A stretch of 43,507 nt of DNA, taken from Methanomicrobiales archaeon (GTDB lineage Archaea > Halobacteriota > Methanomicrobia > Methanomicrobiales > Methanospirillaceae). Numbering within the stretch: the stretch's first letter is position 1; every line of letters starts with the position of its first letter. Under the pieces are notes generated by a model. That model had not been told where the DNA came from and searched no databases. It saw only the letters and a program-made list of their open reading frames with translations. The stretch lies in the NCBI GenBank assembly GCA_026394715.1, contig JAPKXR010000209.1:1-43507 (forward strand), read 5' to 3'. Made by a program: the position numbers and the translations under genes. Of the stretch, positions 17,139-26,658 are shown piece by piece.

Positions 17139-17354
17139 ATGGCGTGGGAAGTTGCAATTGGGGCGGCAATCGCATTTGCCGGTGGCGCGATCGCGACAGG
17201 CTGGGCACAATCAAGGATTGGTGCTGCGGGAGCTGCGACTATAGCAGAAAGGCCTGAAGCGGCAGGGAGTGTTATTGTGCTTGAGGCAATCCCTGAGACG
17301 ATGGTAATTCTCGGCTTTGTGGTCGCAGCCATGATCGTAATCATGGTCAGGTAA
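17139..17354 (+). CDS. atpK: A-type ATP synthase subunit K (rotor ring c-subunit)
   Basis: A 71-residue proteolipid with two membrane helices: AIGAAIAFAGGAIATGW (about 6-22) and VILGFVVAAMIVIMV (about 56-70), joined by a short polar loop. The IPET motif contains Glu53, the ion-binding carboxylate of the second helix. One helical hairpin per subunit means the ring has one carboxylate per hairpin, unlike methanogens with fused multi-hairpin c-subunits. Whether H+ or Na+ is carried cannot be settled from the visible motif. It has spaced flanks on both sides (103 and 124 bases), unlike the rest of the operon. Confidence 0.93.
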   Translation: MAWEVAIGAAIAFAGGAIATGWAQSRIGAAGAATIAERPEAAGSVIVLEAIPETMVILGFVVAAMIVIMVR

Positions 17355-17377
17355 GGTAGTCGTTATCCTGTATCGAA

Positions 17378-17457
17378 CAGGGATTCCCGGATATGAATCC
17401 TGCCGGGATCCCCGGGACACTAAGTTCCCTGCTATTATAAGGGTATGACAGCAGGCG
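17378..17457 (+). other. Stem-loop-rich spacer between atpK and atpE
   Basis: cagggattc (17378-17386) can pair with gaatcctg (17395-17402) with one bulged G, a second imperfect ccggg...cccgg pairing follows, and cctgct (17428-17433) pairs with agcagg (17449-17454). Such structures after the ring-subunit gene could protect its 3' end or reduce read-through into atpE. There is no oligo-T tract, so a terminator is unlikely. Confidence 0.4.
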
Positions 17458-17478
17458 GGGAGGAATTGGTCAAGCCCT

Positions 17479-18075
17479 ATGAAATATGACCACCTGATCC
17501 AGGCAATTGAAGATGGTGCAGAGGAAAAACTCCGGGACATCCGGGACAGCAGAGACCGTGAAATCCGGGACATCAGGGAACGTGAAGAGCGAGAGTCCGG
17601 ACAGTTACGTAAGGACCTGCTTGCTGAAACAAAACGACTGATAGACCTCGAAAATAACAAGCGGATGTATTCGGCTCGTGAGCAGATAAAAGAGAAGCTG
17701 GCACGGGCACGCCAGGAGGCCTGTCTTTCGGTTTTCCAGGAGGCTGCGGAACGGCTCTCATCAATACGTGCAAGCCCTTCATATGAGGCGTTTTTTGAGG
17801 CGGTGCTGTCTGAGATAACTGAATCGCTGAACAGCGAAAAAATCCGCCTCCATATCGATAAAAAAGATGAGGCTTTGTGCCGGCAGCTGGTTAAAAACAC
17901 CGGGAAGGAAGTTGAGGTTGTCATTGATCTTTCTACCGTGGGCGGGCTCTCAGGCTCAACTCCGGATGGAAAGGTTGTGGTCCGGAATACGATTGAAGAC
18001 CGCCTTGTCAGGGCAAGAGAACGTATGAACGTAGTCGTATTTTCGGGACTCTACGGTGACCGGGATGTACGTTGA
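17479..18075 (+). CDS. atpE: A-type ATP synthase subunit E
   Basis: A 198-residue peripheral-stalk subunit. Residues 1-100 are a highly charged helix rich in RD/RE repeats (LRDIRDSRDREIRDIRERE), the coiled-coil partner of subunit H; residues ~105-198 form the globular C-terminal domain that binds the A/B head (VEVVIDLSTVGGLSGSTPDG, VVVRNTIEDRLVRARE near the end). The start ATG 17479 is preceded by ggggaggaatt. The 3' end overlaps atpC by 11 bases, so translation of C is probably coupled. Confidence 0.93.
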   Translation: MKYDHLIQAIEDGAEEKLRDIRDSRDREIRDIREREERESGQLRKDLLAETKRLIDLENNKRMYSAREQIKEKLARARQEACLSVFQEAAERLSSIRASPSYEAFFEAVLSEITESLNSEKIRLHIDKKDEALCRQLVKNTGKEVEVVIDLSTVGGLSGSTPDGKVVVRNTIEDRLVRARERMNVVVFSGLYGDRDVR

Positions 18076-19114
18076 GTACGTAAACGCACGTGTCCATGGC
18101 ATGTCAAGCCGCCTGATCACCATCCACGGGTTTGAGCGGCTGATTGCCCAGCCTTCTCTTGACGGTATCATAACGGAACTTGAAAAGACGCCCTACCGTG
18201 AAGAAATTGTTGAGGCACGTATACTGCATACAGGAATCGGCTGCATCGAATATGCCCTCCGGAAAAATCTACTGAAGACCTACCGGAAAGTCTTCGCTCT
18301 CGTAGAAGGGGAAAAGTCTGCACGTTATATTACAATATTCTTAAAAAAATGGGATGTCCAGAATATAAAGACGATAATCCGGGGGAAAAATATCCAGGCG
18401 CCGAACGAAGTAATCTCCGGCTGCCTTATCCCTGCCGGTACAATGGATGAAACGACGCTGATTGAACTGGTGAAACAGCCCGATGTCCGTGCCGTTGTAG
18501 ACCTGATGGCAACCTGGGATATCGAGTACGCCGTTCCCCTGACGCGATATATCGGAGAATTTTTTGAACAGAACAAAATAGGCACACTGGAGTATGCACT
18601 GGACGAGTACTATTTCGAGTCATCTCTAAAGGAATTAAGTGGAAAGCGCCAGGACGACAGGGTCGTTTGTGACCTCATCGGGACTGAAATTGATACCAGG
18701 AATCTCAAGACGGCATTGATGATGATCCGGGATTCCGTCCCCGCAGATGATGCCGCCCTGTTTCTCCTCAAGGGCGGAAAGGAGATCAATACCGGGATGA
18801 TTCTTGATATGGTCCGGACAAAAAAAATACCGGATGCAGTCCGACTCCTTGAGTCGACGTCCTACCGTTTTCTCCAGTCTGTTCCTGACATAGAAGTCTC
18901 TGGTGGAAAGATCTCCGTATTAGAAAAAGAGCTTGACCGCTACCTGATCAGGAAAGGGATTGCGATGTTCCGCGGTGACCCGCTCTCGTTCACCATCGTG
19001 ATCGGGTACCTATGGGCAAAATTAAATGAAATCACGAATATCCGGGTTATTTCCCGTTGCAGAGAGGCTGGAATGCCTGACGAACTGATGGAGTCTGAGA
19101 TTTTCTATGTATAA
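18065..19114 (+). CDS. atpC: A-type ATP synthase subunit C
   Basis: A 349-residue funnel-shaped central subunit (V-ATPase d homologue) that sits on the K ring and connects the central stalk D/F to the rotor. Sequence features are the N-terminal YVNARVHGMSSRL start and three repeated helical lobes (AEY/EYALRKNLL near 60, EYAVPLTRYI near 155, and a final lobe ending in FTIVIGYLWAKLNEITNIRVI near 300-320). A GTG at 18056 is in frame, but ATG 18065 has the better spacing to the ggtga site and gives the typical N-terminus. The gene overlaps atpE upstream, and its stop overlaps the start of atpF. Confidence 0.95.
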   Translation: MYVEYVNARVHGMSSRLITIHGFERLIAQPSLDGIITELEKTPYREEIVEARILHTGIGCIEYALRKNLLKTYRKVFALVEGEKSARYITIFLKKWDVQNIKTIIRGKNIQAPNEVISGCLIPAGTMDETTLIELVKQPDVRAVVDLMATWDIEYAVPLTRYIGEFFEQNKIGTLEYALDEYYFESSLKELSGKRQDDRVVCDLIGTEIDTRNLKTALMMIRDSVPADDAALFLLKGGKEINTGMILDMVRTKKIPDAVRLLESTSYRFLQSVPDIEVSGGKISVLEKELDRYLIRKGIAMFRGDPLSFTIVIGYLWAKLNEITNIRVISRCREAGMPDELMESEIFYV

Positions 19115-19427
19115 ATATGTGGTTGTCACGGATCCGGAGACTGCAGCAGGTTTTCGTCTTGCCGGTGTGGAGGTAATTGAGGTATCCACCCCGGATGAGG
19201 CGAAAAAAGTTATTCCTCCCCTCCTGAATGCGGATGATACCGGTATTATCGGGGTAAGTGAGGAGTTCATGTCAGTACTCGATCCCGAACTGTTGGCAAC
19301 GATTGAGAAGACGTACCGGCCGATTATCATCCCAATCCCCGGTCGTATGAAAAAGGTGGCATCAGAAACATATATCGAACGGCTCCTGCGACGGGCAATC
19401 GGGTACAACATTGTGGTGAGGCGATAA
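19107..19427 (+). CDS. atpF: A-type ATP synthase subunit F
   Basis: A 106-residue small central-stalk subunit that binds subunit D and regulates the catalytic head. It has the Rossmann-like start [20 protein letters not shown], a middle strand [12 protein letters not shown] near 48-58, and the conserved basic C-terminal tail [18 protein letters not shown], which can extend along the head. Length and both motifs agree with the family. It overlaps atpC by 8 bases and is followed by atpA after 2 bases. Confidence 0.95.
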   Translation: MYKYVVVTDPETAAGFRLAGVEVIEVSTPDEAKKVIPPLLNADDTGIIGVSEEFMSVLDPELLATIEKTYRPIIIPIPGRMKKVASETYIERLLRRAIGYNIVVRR

Positions 19428-19429
19428 AT

Positions 19430-21169
19430 ATGATACAAGGTGTCATTTCAAGGATCTCCGGTCCGGTTATCCTCGCTGAACAGATGCGTGGGTCGAGGAT
19501 GTATGATGTGGTCAGGGTCGGGGAAAAATCCCTGGCCGGAGAGGTCATCAGGCTGGACGGTGAAAACGCAGTTATCCAGGTCTACGAGGATACGTCGGGG
19601 TTAAAGGCAGGTGAGCCGGTAAAAAATACCGGGATCCCCCTTTCAGTGGAACTCGGTCCGGGCCTGATCTCATCGATTTACGATGGTGTCCAGCGTCCGC
19701 TCTCGGTGCTTGCAGAACTTTCAGGGAGTTTTATTTCCCGTGGGATCTCGATCCCCGGTCTTGACAGGGCAAAAAAATGGGAGTTTGTCCCCCTGGTAAA
19801 GGTGGGAGACCAGGTCGTCGGTGGTGATATAATCGGGAAGGTTCAGGAATTCCATATCGAACACCGAATCATGGTCCCCCCCCGTGATTCCGGTACAGTC
19901 CGTGAGATCCATGGTGGTAATTTCACCGTCGAGGAGACCGTCTGCACCCTCGATAATGGAACGGAACTGCGGATGATGCAGACCTGGCCGGTGAGGAAAG
20001 AACGTCCATCTAAAAAGAAACTTGATCCAAAAGTCCCGCTCCTGACGGGCCAGCGGGTATTTGACAGTCTCTTCCCCCTGACGAAGGGTGGCACTGCCAT
20101 GATCCCGGGTGGGTTCGGGACCGGCAAGACGGTTTCAGAACAGACCCTCGCGAAATGGGCAGATGCCAGCGTCATCGTCTACATCGGTTGCGGGGAACGT
20201 GGGAATGAAATGACCGATGTGCTTACCGAATTCCCGGAACTGGTCGACCCGAGGACGGGTCTCCCCCTCATCCAGAGGACAATAATGGTCGCAAATACTT
20301 CCAATATGCCGGTTGCAGCCCGTGAAGCTTCGATTTATACCGGTATCACTATGGGCGAGTATTACCGTGACATGGGGTACGATGTTGCCCTGATGGCGGA
20401 CTCCACTTCCCGCTGGGGTGAAGCACTCCGCGAGGTATCAGGCCGGCTGGAAGAGATGCCCGGTGAGGAGGGGTACCCGGCATACCTTGCCACAAGACTC
20501 GCCGCATTTTATGAACGTGCAGGCCGGGTGATCTGTCTTGGGAACCGGGAAGATACCGGGTCAGTCACGATTGTCGGGGCGGTCTCACCTCCCGGTGGGG
20601 ACTTTTCAGAACCGATTACCCAGAATACGCTTCGGATAGCAGGGACGTTCTGGGCCCTCGACACAAGCCTCGCCAACAGGCGGCACTTCCCGTCAGTCAA
20701 CTGGATTAAAAGTTACTCGCTGTACCTCGAGAGCCTGGAGGACTGGTATACGAAAAACATCGCACCTGACTGGATGGAGATAAGAAACCAGACGATGTAC
20801 CTCCTCCAGAAAGAGATCGAGCTGCTGGAGATTGTCCAGCTGGTAGGTCCCGATGCACTTCCCGAGAGTGAGAAGCTGATCCTCGAGATAACAAGGATGA
20901 TCAGGGAAGATTTCCTCCAGCAGAGTGCGTACAGCGATGTTGACTCCTATTGTCCGCTCGACAAACAGTACTGGATGCTCCGGGTAATCCACACGTTCCA
21001 CAAAGAAGCATCGGTGAAGATGGGGCAGGGGGTTACCCTGAAACAGGTGATGGGGATCCCTGAACGGAGCGAGATCGCAAGAATGAAAGAGGCACCCGAT
21101 TCTGTGCGGCTGCAGGGACTAACCGTTGCCATCACAGACCGGATGAAATTGCTGGAGGTGGAGAAGTAA
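19430..21169 (+). CDS. atpA: A-type ATP synthase catalytic subunit A
   Basis: A 579-residue catalytic subunit that synthesises ATP in the A3B3 head. An N-terminal beta-barrel (residues ~1-70) is followed by the ~90-residue insertion typical of A-type/V-type catalytic subunits (about 110-200), then the P-loop GGFGTGKT near residue 226, the catalytic [11 protein letters not shown] region near 253, Walker [11 protein letters not shown] near 322 and the helical C-terminal domain. The standard A-subunit P-loop is GPFGSGKT, so Gly and Thr replace Pro and Ser here; these are conservative positions. The stop overlaps atpB (TAATG). Confidence 0.97.
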   Translation: MIQGVISRISGPVILAEQMRGSRMYDVVRVGEKSLAGEVIRLDGENAVIQVYEDTSGLKAGEPVKNTGIPLSVELGPGLISSIYDGVQRPLSVLAELSGSFISRGISIPGLDRAKKWEFVPLVKVGDQVVGGDIIGKVQEFHIEHRIMVPPRDSGTVREIHGGNFTVEETVCTLDNGTELRMMQTWPVRKERPSKKKLDPKVPLLTGQRVFDSLFPLTKGGTAMIPGGFGTGKTVSEQTLAKWADASVIVYIGCGERGNEMTDVLTEFPELVDPRTGLPLIQRTIMVANTSNMPVAAREASIYTGITMGEYYRDMGYDVALMADSTSRWGEALREVSGRLEEMPGEEGYPAYLATRLAAFYERAGRVICLGNREDTGSVTIVGAVSPPGGDFSEPITQNTLRIAGTFWALDTSLANRRHFPSVNWIKSYSLYLESLEDWYTKNIAPDWMEIRNQTMYLLQKEIELLEIVQLVGPDALPESEKLILEITRMIREDFLQQSAYSDVDSYCPLDKQYWMLRVIHTFHKEASVKMGQGVTLKQVMGIPERSEIARMKEAPDSVRLQGLTVAITDRMKLLEVEK

Positions 21170-22566
21170 TGACCGGATTTGACCTCTCAACAAGGGAATA
21201 CCGTTCAGTTTCCTATGTCTCCGGGCCTTTGATTTTTGTCGAAAACCCCCGGAATGTTGCATTCGGTGAGACTGCAGTTATTACTCTCCCCTCGGGTGAG
21301 GAAAGGTCCGGCCAGGTACTGGAAGTCTCACGTGAGCTTGCGGTAGTCCAGGTCTTTGAAGGGACCAGCGGGGTTGATAATTTAAGGACTGCAGTCCGCT
21401 TTACCGGGGAACTTCCCCAGATCAACGTGTCCCTTGATATGCTGGGCCGGGTCTTTTCCGGGGTAGGAAAACCAAGAGACGGGAAACCGGACATCATGGC
21501 AGACGAGACCGTGGATATCTCCGGTATGCCCATCAACCCCTATTCACGGGATAAACCGTCGGATTTCATCCAGACGGGAATGTCGACGATAGACGGCCTT
21601 AACACGCTCGTCCGGGGCCAGAAATTACCGATCTTTTCCGGATCAGGTCTTCCGGCAAACAAGCTGGCTGCGCAAATTGCCCGGCAGGCAAAAGTTCTTG
21701 GGAGCCAGGGGCAGTTTGCCGTGATATTTACTGCGATGGGAATTACCCATAAAGAGGCATCGTTCTTCATGAAGGACTTTGAGAGAACCGGTGCACTCGA
21801 ACGGGTGGTGTTCTTCCTCAACCTTGCAGATGACCCGACCATCGAGCGGATTGCCACGCCGAGGGTCGCCCTGTCAGTTGCCGAATACCTCGCGTACCGT
21901 CATAACCTCCATGTGCTGGTCATCCTCACCGACATGACTAATTATTGTGAGGCGCTTCGGGAGATTTCCACTGCCCGCGAGGAAGTGCCTGGCCGGCGTG
22001 GCTATCCCGGCTACATGTATACCGACCTGGCATCCATCTACGAGCGGGCTGGAAGGATCAAGGGGAAATCCGGGTCGATTACCCAGTTACCCATCCTCAC
22101 GATGCCGGACGATGATATTACCCACCCGGTTCCTGACCTTACCGGTTACATCACGGAAGGGCAGATTGTCCTTTCACGTGACCTGTTCAGGCGGGGTATC
22201 GATCCCCCGGTGGATGTCCTCCCCTGCCTCTCCCGCCTGATGAACCTCGGGATTGGCGTGGATAAAACAAGGGATGACCACCGGAATGTGGCCGACCAGC
22301 TCTACGCATCATATGCATACGGCCGTGACCTGAGAAGACTCGTTGCGATTGTTGGTGAAGAGGCGCTGACGGACCTTGACCGTAAGTACCTGAAATTTGC
22401 CGACGATTTCGAACGAAAATTCATCTCGCAGGGGTCAGAAGAGCGGAGTATCCACCAGACGCTTGAAATTGGGTGGGAATTGTTTGCAAGTCTCCCGGAA
22501 GAGGAATTAAAACGCGTGAAACTTGACCATATCAGGAAATATCACCCGGCGCACCGGGCGGGATGA
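21169..22566 (+). CDS. atpB: A-type ATP synthase regulatory subunit B
   Basis: A 465-residue non-catalytic subunit alternating with A in the hexameric head. It has an N-terminal barrel ([14 protein letters not shown]), a nucleotide-binding-like core in which the P-loop is replaced by GSGLPANK near residue 162, [16 protein letters not shown] near 258 and the [15 protein letters not shown] motif near 280. Lack of a functional P-loop is normal for this subunit. Start ATG 21169 overlaps the atpA stop by one base, and atpD follows after 4 bases. Confidence 0.97.
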   Translation: MTGFDLSTREYRSVSYVSGPLIFVENPRNVAFGETAVITLPSGEERSGQVLEVSRELAVVQVFEGTSGVDNLRTAVRFTGELPQINVSLDMLGRVFSGVGKPRDGKPDIMADETVDISGMPINPYSRDKPSDFIQTGMSTIDGLNTLVRGQKLPIFSGSGLPANKLAAQIARQAKVLGSQGQFAVIFTAMGITHKEASFFMKDFERTGALERVVFFLNLADDPTIERIATPRVALSVAEYLAYRHNLHVLVILTDMTNYCEALREISTAREEVPGRRGYPGYMYTDLASIYERAGRIKGKSGSITQLPILTMPDDDITHPVPDLTGYITEGQIVLSRDLFRRGIDPPVDVLPCLSRLMNLGIGVDKTRDDHRNVADQLYASYAYGRDLRRLVAIVGEEALTDLDRKYLKFADDFERKFISQGSEERSIHQTLEIGWELFASLPEEELKRVKLDHIRKYHPAHRAG

Positions 22567-22570
22567 TTCA

Positions 22571-23218
22571 ATGGAGCAGGTGAATCCGACACGGATGGAA
22601 CTCCTGAAGAAGAAGACCCAGATACGCTTAGCCGAGCAGGGGAAGGACCTGTTGCGGCAGAAGATGGATGCCCTGATCAACGAGTTCTTCAGGATTATGG
22701 GGACGGTATCACGTTCCCGTGACGAACTTGAGGCGATTGCAGAAACTGCCATGCGTTCGCTTGTAGTTGCACAGGCCGTGGATGATAGTATCGCGCTACG
22801 GTCCGCATCGTTTGCCACCAAGCGCCATATCACCCTGGATATTCATGGCCGGAATATCATGGGCGTACCGGTACCGGTCATTGAAAAGAAAAGCCAGGTA
22901 TTAAGTGTCCTTGAACGGGGTTACAGTATCACCGGGGTATCCGGGCGGATTAATGAAGTTGCCGAGAAGTATGAACATGAACTGGACCTGATCACCGGCC
23001 TCGCAGAAACGGAGACGGCGCTCCGCCGTCTTGGGGAAGAGATCCAGATGAACCGGAGGCGGGTTAACGCGCTTGAACAGGTGCTTATCCCTGAATTGCA
23101 GAGACAGGCGAAATATATCCGGATCACAATCGATGAGCGTGAACGGGAGGACTTGTTTCGTCTTAAAAAAGTAAAAAAGATACTGGAAAGGAAGAAGAAA
23201 AGCCGGAAAAAAATGTGA
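22571..23218 (+). CDS. atpD: A-type ATP synthase subunit D
   Basis: A 215-residue central-stalk rotor subunit. It consists mainly of two long helices forming a coiled coil: the N-terminal one (PTRMELLKKKTQIRLAEQG, then LLRQKMDALINEFF) and the C-terminal one from about residue 125 to 195 (NRRRVNALEQVLIPEL, IRITIDEREREDLFRLKKVK), with a short globular middle. The extremely basic tail (KKVKKILERKKKSRKKM) is typical. I start at ATG 22571, which gives the conserved N-terminus; an upstream in-frame codon at 22523 would overlap atpB. It is the last gene of the operon: no G-like gene follows. Confidence 0.95.
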   Translation: MEQVNPTRMELLKKKTQIRLAEQGKDLLRQKMDALINEFFRIMGTVSRSRDELEAIAETAMRSLVVAQAVDDSIALRSASFATKRHITLDIHGRNIMGVPVPVIEKKSQVLSVLERGYSITGVSGRINEVAEKYEHELDLITGLAETETALRRLGEEIQMNRRRVNALEQVLIPELQRQAKYIRITIDEREREDLFRLKKVKKILERKKKSRKKM

Positions 23219-23262
23219 CCGGGGGTCCAGGGGACCGCCCCGGATTATTACTATACTGCAGT

Positions 23263-23592
23263 TTAGCCTTTCCTTGTCAGGATTGCAGTTACATCGGTGA
23301 CGGCCTTCGTATCAGTTGAGTCCTTACCCTTACTTACGTCCCCAATCTGAATAATGTGCAGGACATCGGTATACTTCAGCTGGGAAAACGCAATACTCTC
23401 CCATACCACGCTGTCAATGTACACCCAGCACTCCCCGAGCATCCGTTCGAGCACCTTAATATCACTTTCCGTAAACAACTTCCAGTCGTCTCCGATGCCA
23501 TGGCGTATCTTTTTTATTGCAGTCTCAACGCCTTTCTCCCTGTGGACCTGGAACAACATCCTGCCCACTTCAGTTTTAGTAATTTCCGGCAT
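23263..23592 (-). CDS. Hypothetical protein, convergent to atpD
   Basis: A 109-residue soluble protein of unknown family. It starts with a helical region (TKTEVGRMLFQVHREKGVETAIKKIRHGIGDD is the whole first part; key pieces VGRMLFQVHREKGVE and KKIRHGIGDD), continues with DIKVLERMLGECWVYIDSVVWES, and ends in alternating hydrophobic strands DVLHIIQIGDV and AVTDVTAILTRKG. No signal peptide or metal site is visible. The even codon use and acidic-basic pattern make it look real. It ends 45 bases from the end of atpD on the opposite strand, so it is not part of that operon. Confidence 0.65.
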   Translation of the reverse strand: MPEITKTEVGRMLFQVHREKGVETAIKKIRHGIGDDWKLFTESDIKVLERMLGECWVYIDSVVWESIAFSQLKYTDVLHIIQIGDVSKGKDSTDTKAVTDVTAILTRKG

Positions 23593-24284
23593 GTCAGTCA
23601 GCAGCCTCCATAAAAAACCAGGTATCAGGCGTGACTAAGTGAGATGTAGATTAATACTTTTGTATCCCTCCGGTCACCGGAACCAAAAAAAAACAACCGT
23701 TCTAATCAGTTCATTTACGTTAAGACTGATATATATCAGGCATTCTCTATCAAATTCTTTTGAAAACCCATAAACGGTGTACCTCCAATTTCAGTTTTGG
23801 ACTATGAAAAAAATTCCTGCCTATTCCAGCCCCTTTATTGCAAAAATACCAGGGGGTTCATCACTGTACCACCATAATGCCAACCTCCTTTCTGCCAGTG
23901 CCCTGATTTTGAGTCCTTGAGGCTAATATTTTCCCGCGTTTCGGGTAATGGGTAATTATCTGCCCTATTTTAAAATAAACCCTATAGCACCTTCTTTTAG
24001 CAGGATCCGGGCCCGTAATGGGTCGGGTTAACTGCATCCTTCTGCCAACTGTTAAAGAAGATTTCAGATTCCGGGAAATGCTTATATCATCTTAACATGA
24101 TTTTCGGGTATCGGACCGTAAAGTACACTTGTTTTAGTTAAGGGTACCGGTGTTATCAGTTCTATGAAAATTTCGCGGAACTATTTTACTTTTGGCAGCA
24201 ACAGAAAAGCCGGTAATAAGAAAAGTGGAAAGGTTAGATCCCATTGGAATTCCCTTTCCTGCTTAGTTTCTCTAACGTTTCTTG
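23593..24284. other. AT-rich intergenic region with dispersed repeat copy B
   Basis: About 690 bases without a convincing gene, AT-rich and full of stops like 2309-3116. It carries the second copy of the repeat described there (23813-24022). A minus-strand frame through the shared 19-mer reads ...VNPTHYGPGSC, comparable to VNKFHYGPGSR in copy A, but both are short and without start codons. Confidence 0.5.
23813..24022. repeat. Dispersed degenerate repeat, copy B
   Basis: Begins with attcctgcctatt (23813-23825), includes ccaacctcctttctgccagtgccctgatttt-type sequence near 23880-23911, and ends in the 19-mer ggatccgggcccgtaatgg (24003-24021), the same order as copy A at 2479-2953 but with a much shorter middle. 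Confidence 0.6.
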
Positions 24285-24794
24285 TTACTTATTGATGGCT
24301 GTCTTGACATCTGCAGTCACGTTTGCAACCGTGTTGTTGATGACGGTTTTTGCAGTTGCGGTCAGATTGGCCACGGGGGTCTTGTTGGTGACGTTTGCAA
24401 CCGTGTTGTTGATGACGGTCTTTGCAGTTGCGGTCAGATTGGTCACGGTAGAAACGGGCGCGGTTGGCTTACACTCGCCACGGAAGAGAGCCCATTCATC
24501 ACATGAGGATCCGTTCGGGAAGGTGCACATGCCATATTCATTTCCTGCTGCGTCCTTCTTAATCTCGGTCTTTCCGCCGACCTGGCCACAGTACACTGAG
24601 GCGGGGTTGGCAAGTCCGGTGCTGTTCACGACAGGTGTTACGACAACTTTGACCGTCGTTACCGGGGTCATTACTTTTGTCGTTACAGTGGTTGCAGGGG
24701 TTGTTGCAGGCTGGTTCTGTGTACATCCGGCGGTCATCAGGACCACCGCAATAACGAGAACCAGTAAAAGGGAAGATGTTTTCATCCAGCTCAT
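24285..24794 (-). CDS. DUF333-type lipoprotein with C-terminal duplicated segment
   Basis: A 169-residue exported lipoprotein. The signal peptide ends at lipobox MTAGC (Cys24). A Thr/Val/Pro-rich spacer leads to a DUF333-like domain (about 62-108: NPASVYCGQVGGK, GNEYGMCTFPNGSSCDEW, ending in GEC), a family of small secreted proteins with conserved Cys residues. The C-terminal ~55 residues contain two copies of NLTATAKTVINNTVANVT spaced 24 residues apart, with many N-x-T glycosylation sequons. The repeats are nearly identical at DNA level, so duplication was recent. Start ATG 24794 follows ggag at 8 bases. Role unknown. Confidence 0.8.
   Translation of the reverse strand: MSWMKTSSLLLVLVIAVVLMTAGCTQNQPATTPATTVTTKVMTPVTTVKVVVTPVVNSTGLANPASVYCGQVGGKTEIKKDAAGNEYGMCTFPNGSSCDEWALFRGECKPTAPVSTVTNLTATAKTVINNTVANVTNKTPVANLTATAKTVINNTVANVTADVKTAINK
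24321..24446 (-). repeat. 72-bp-period duplication inside lipoprotein gene
   Basis: 24321-24374 and 24393-24446 match over 54 bases with two differences, and encode the two NLTATAKTVINNTVANVT copies. The 72-base period keeps the reading frame. Confidence 0.85.
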
Positions 24795-24827
24795 TTAAAT
24801 TTCTCCGGCTCATACTTGAGCGGGAAA

Positions 24828-24840
24828 GTTATTTATACGC
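24828..24840 (-). promoter_or_regulatory. TATA box for the DUF333 lipoprotein gene
   Basis: On the minus strand gcgtataaataac is an excellent archaeal TATA box. Its centre lies ~40 bases before ATG 24794, giving a leader of about 15 bases with a ggag site. Confidence 0.65.
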
Positions 24841-25428
24841 TACGGTTTAATCCGGGAGAAACATACGTTTGTTCGTCAATCCAAGGAATGCATAATTCAT
24901 TTCCTTTGAAAGAAAGTTGGTGCCTTTTAATGAACAAAGCATTTTTTTCCTCATTAAAAAACCTGGCAGGGATCCGTGACGGAACAATATGAAGGTCTAT
25001 GGACTTCTGATCGTCACCATAAATATGGTCCGGTTGCCCTGGCCTATAGTGCAACATTGGTTACCGCCGTAACCATTGAACTTGACGGGAGGATCCGATA
25101 TCAAGGTTGCAGGCGGGAACCTCCTGTCTTACCGGCCATACACAATGCAGGTCCAGTCTTTTCACTGGAGGTCGGGGGGACCATTCGCCTGTATTTACGA
25201 ATCTATTAACCCAAACCCACGTACCTGAATGGGAAGTTTAGAAACCTGGATCGCCATATGAGTTCCTATATCCAGAGCCTTCATGAAATTACAAGCCTAT
25301 TCCGAACAACGGAAACCAACAATACTGAAAAGGGGACTCGTGGTGTACAGCTACGTCCTTCATGCATTTTTGTGGGTGCAGTTAAATCATTTAGCAAAGC
25401 CCCCACCTCGTGCTGGCCCGGGTACCAA
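24841..25428. other. Intergenic region with weak coding-like fragments
   Basis: About 590 bases. Plus-strand frames at 24976-25207 (VTAVTIELDGRIRYQG) and, in another frame, a stretch reading IKVAGGNLLSYRPYTMQVQ up to ~25220 look slightly protein-like and may be a broken gene. No family recognised and no consistent start. No RNA gene or repeat found. Confidence 0.35.
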
Positions 25429-25440
25429 ATGTTTTTATCC
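25429..25440 (+). promoter_or_regulatory. TATA-like box for bactofilin-like gene
   Basis: atgtttttatcc is centred about 31 bases before ATG 25466. The predicted transcript has almost no leader, which supports this start over the further upstream in-frame ATG at 25283. Confidence 0.45.
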
Positions 25441-25465
25441 CTGTATTTCATTCAACCTTACGTAT

Positions 25466-26479
25466 ATGAAATATTTCCATGTCCAGGGAGCCATATCCCT
25501 CGGTATTCTTGTATTGTTTCTTCTGTCCCTCCCGTCAGGAGTAGCGGCGCTTGCATCGTATTCAGGTGACCAGGTCTCGATTGATACACCGGTAGCTGAC
25601 GATGTATTTGCAGCCGGAGGTGCAATCGCCGTAAATGCTCCGATAGACAGCCTTGTGGCAGCCGGCGGTACCATAACGCTCAATGCCCCGGTAAAGGGTG
25701 ATGTAATTGTTGCAGGTGGGCGGGTTATTTCGAACAATAATATCGGCGGTAAACTGGTCGCTGCAGGAGGTACCGTTGAGGTAAACGGGGATGTAGGGAC
25801 AAATGCCCTGATCACCGGCGGCACGGTGACGATACATCCGCGCTCCACGATAGGAAGGGATGCGGAGATATCCGCCGGCACTGTCGATAATTCCGGTCAT
25901 GTAATGGGAAATCTTTCGGTTCAGTCTCAGAGTTTTACCGGTACCGGTACTGTTGGGGGGAAAAGCACCTACGTTCAGACCGAACCCCACGGTTTTTCAA
26001 GGATTTTTACTGTTCTTGGAATCCTGTTTTCAGTTGGTTGGCTGATACTCGGGCTGGTACTCCAGAAGATTGCACCAGTACGGTACCGTGTGGTGGAAGA
26101 TGAGGCCACGAAATCACCAGTAGTGAAACTGGTTGTCGGGTTTTTCGGGTTGGTTGTTGCCTGCATCGCGCTGGTTATCCTTGCGATTACGGTGATCGGG
26201 CTTCCGATAGCGCTTGTCACCGGGCCACTTGTATTTATAGGGGTCATATTTTCAGTTCTTTTTGTTTCGTCTGCCGTTGGCCGGGCGCTCTTCGGCTGGT
26301 TAAAGATAGAAATAAAGGACTGGCATGCATTTGTCGCAGGATTTGTAATATTGAGTGTACTTTTCCGGGTCCCGGTTGCAGGGACTATCATTCTCATTAT
26401 TACGATCAGCCTCGGGTTTGGTGCGTTACTCTATGCGGTACATAACAACTGGAAGTTAATCACCGGGACAGTCAGCTGA
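25466..26479 (+). CDS. Bactofilin-like/polymer-forming domain membrane protein
   Basis: A 337-residue envelope protein. The signal peptide (GAISLGILVLFLLSLPSGVAA) is followed by ~150 residues of short beta repeats with the rhythm AAGG-I-VNAPI-D-LVAAGG-I-LNAPVKGDVIVAGG, typical of right-handed beta-helical polymer-forming (bactofilin-like) domains. About residues 205-337 contain four to five membrane helices. This architecture, external beta-helix plus C-terminal membrane bundle, recurs in archaeal proteins of unknown function. It may scaffold or sense at the cell surface. I start at ATG 25466 because the ~60 preceding residues of the open frame are not protein-like and the signal peptide begins here. 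Confidence 0.82.
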   Translation: MKYFHVQGAISLGILVLFLLSLPSGVAALASYSGDQVSIDTPVADDVFAAGGAIAVNAPIDSLVAAGGTITLNAPVKGDVIVAGGRVISNNNIGGKLVAAGGTVEVNGDVGTNALITGGTVTIHPRSTIGRDAEISAGTVDNSGHVMGNLSVQSQSFTGTGTVGGKSTYVQTEPHGFSRIFTVLGILFSVGWLILGLVLQKIAPVRYRVVEDEATKSPVVKLVVGFFGLVVACIALVILAITVIGLPIALVTGPLVFIGVIFSVLFVSSAVGRALFGWLKIEIKDWHAFVAGFVILSVLFRVPVAGTIILIITISLGFGALLYAVHNNWKLITGTVS

Positions 26480-26658
26480 TTTTGGCCCGGATCTCATCCC
26501 ACATTTTGCGTGGATCACGTCGGTTGCATCGGTTCACATGGAGTCTTATATTTTTAGCTAATCATTACGGTCATAATCAATAAATTGGTCTTCCTCGGGC
26601 TATCAGACCTCTAAACGCACCGGGGGTCAGAAAATTCTGAACCTCTGCGGTCCAGATT

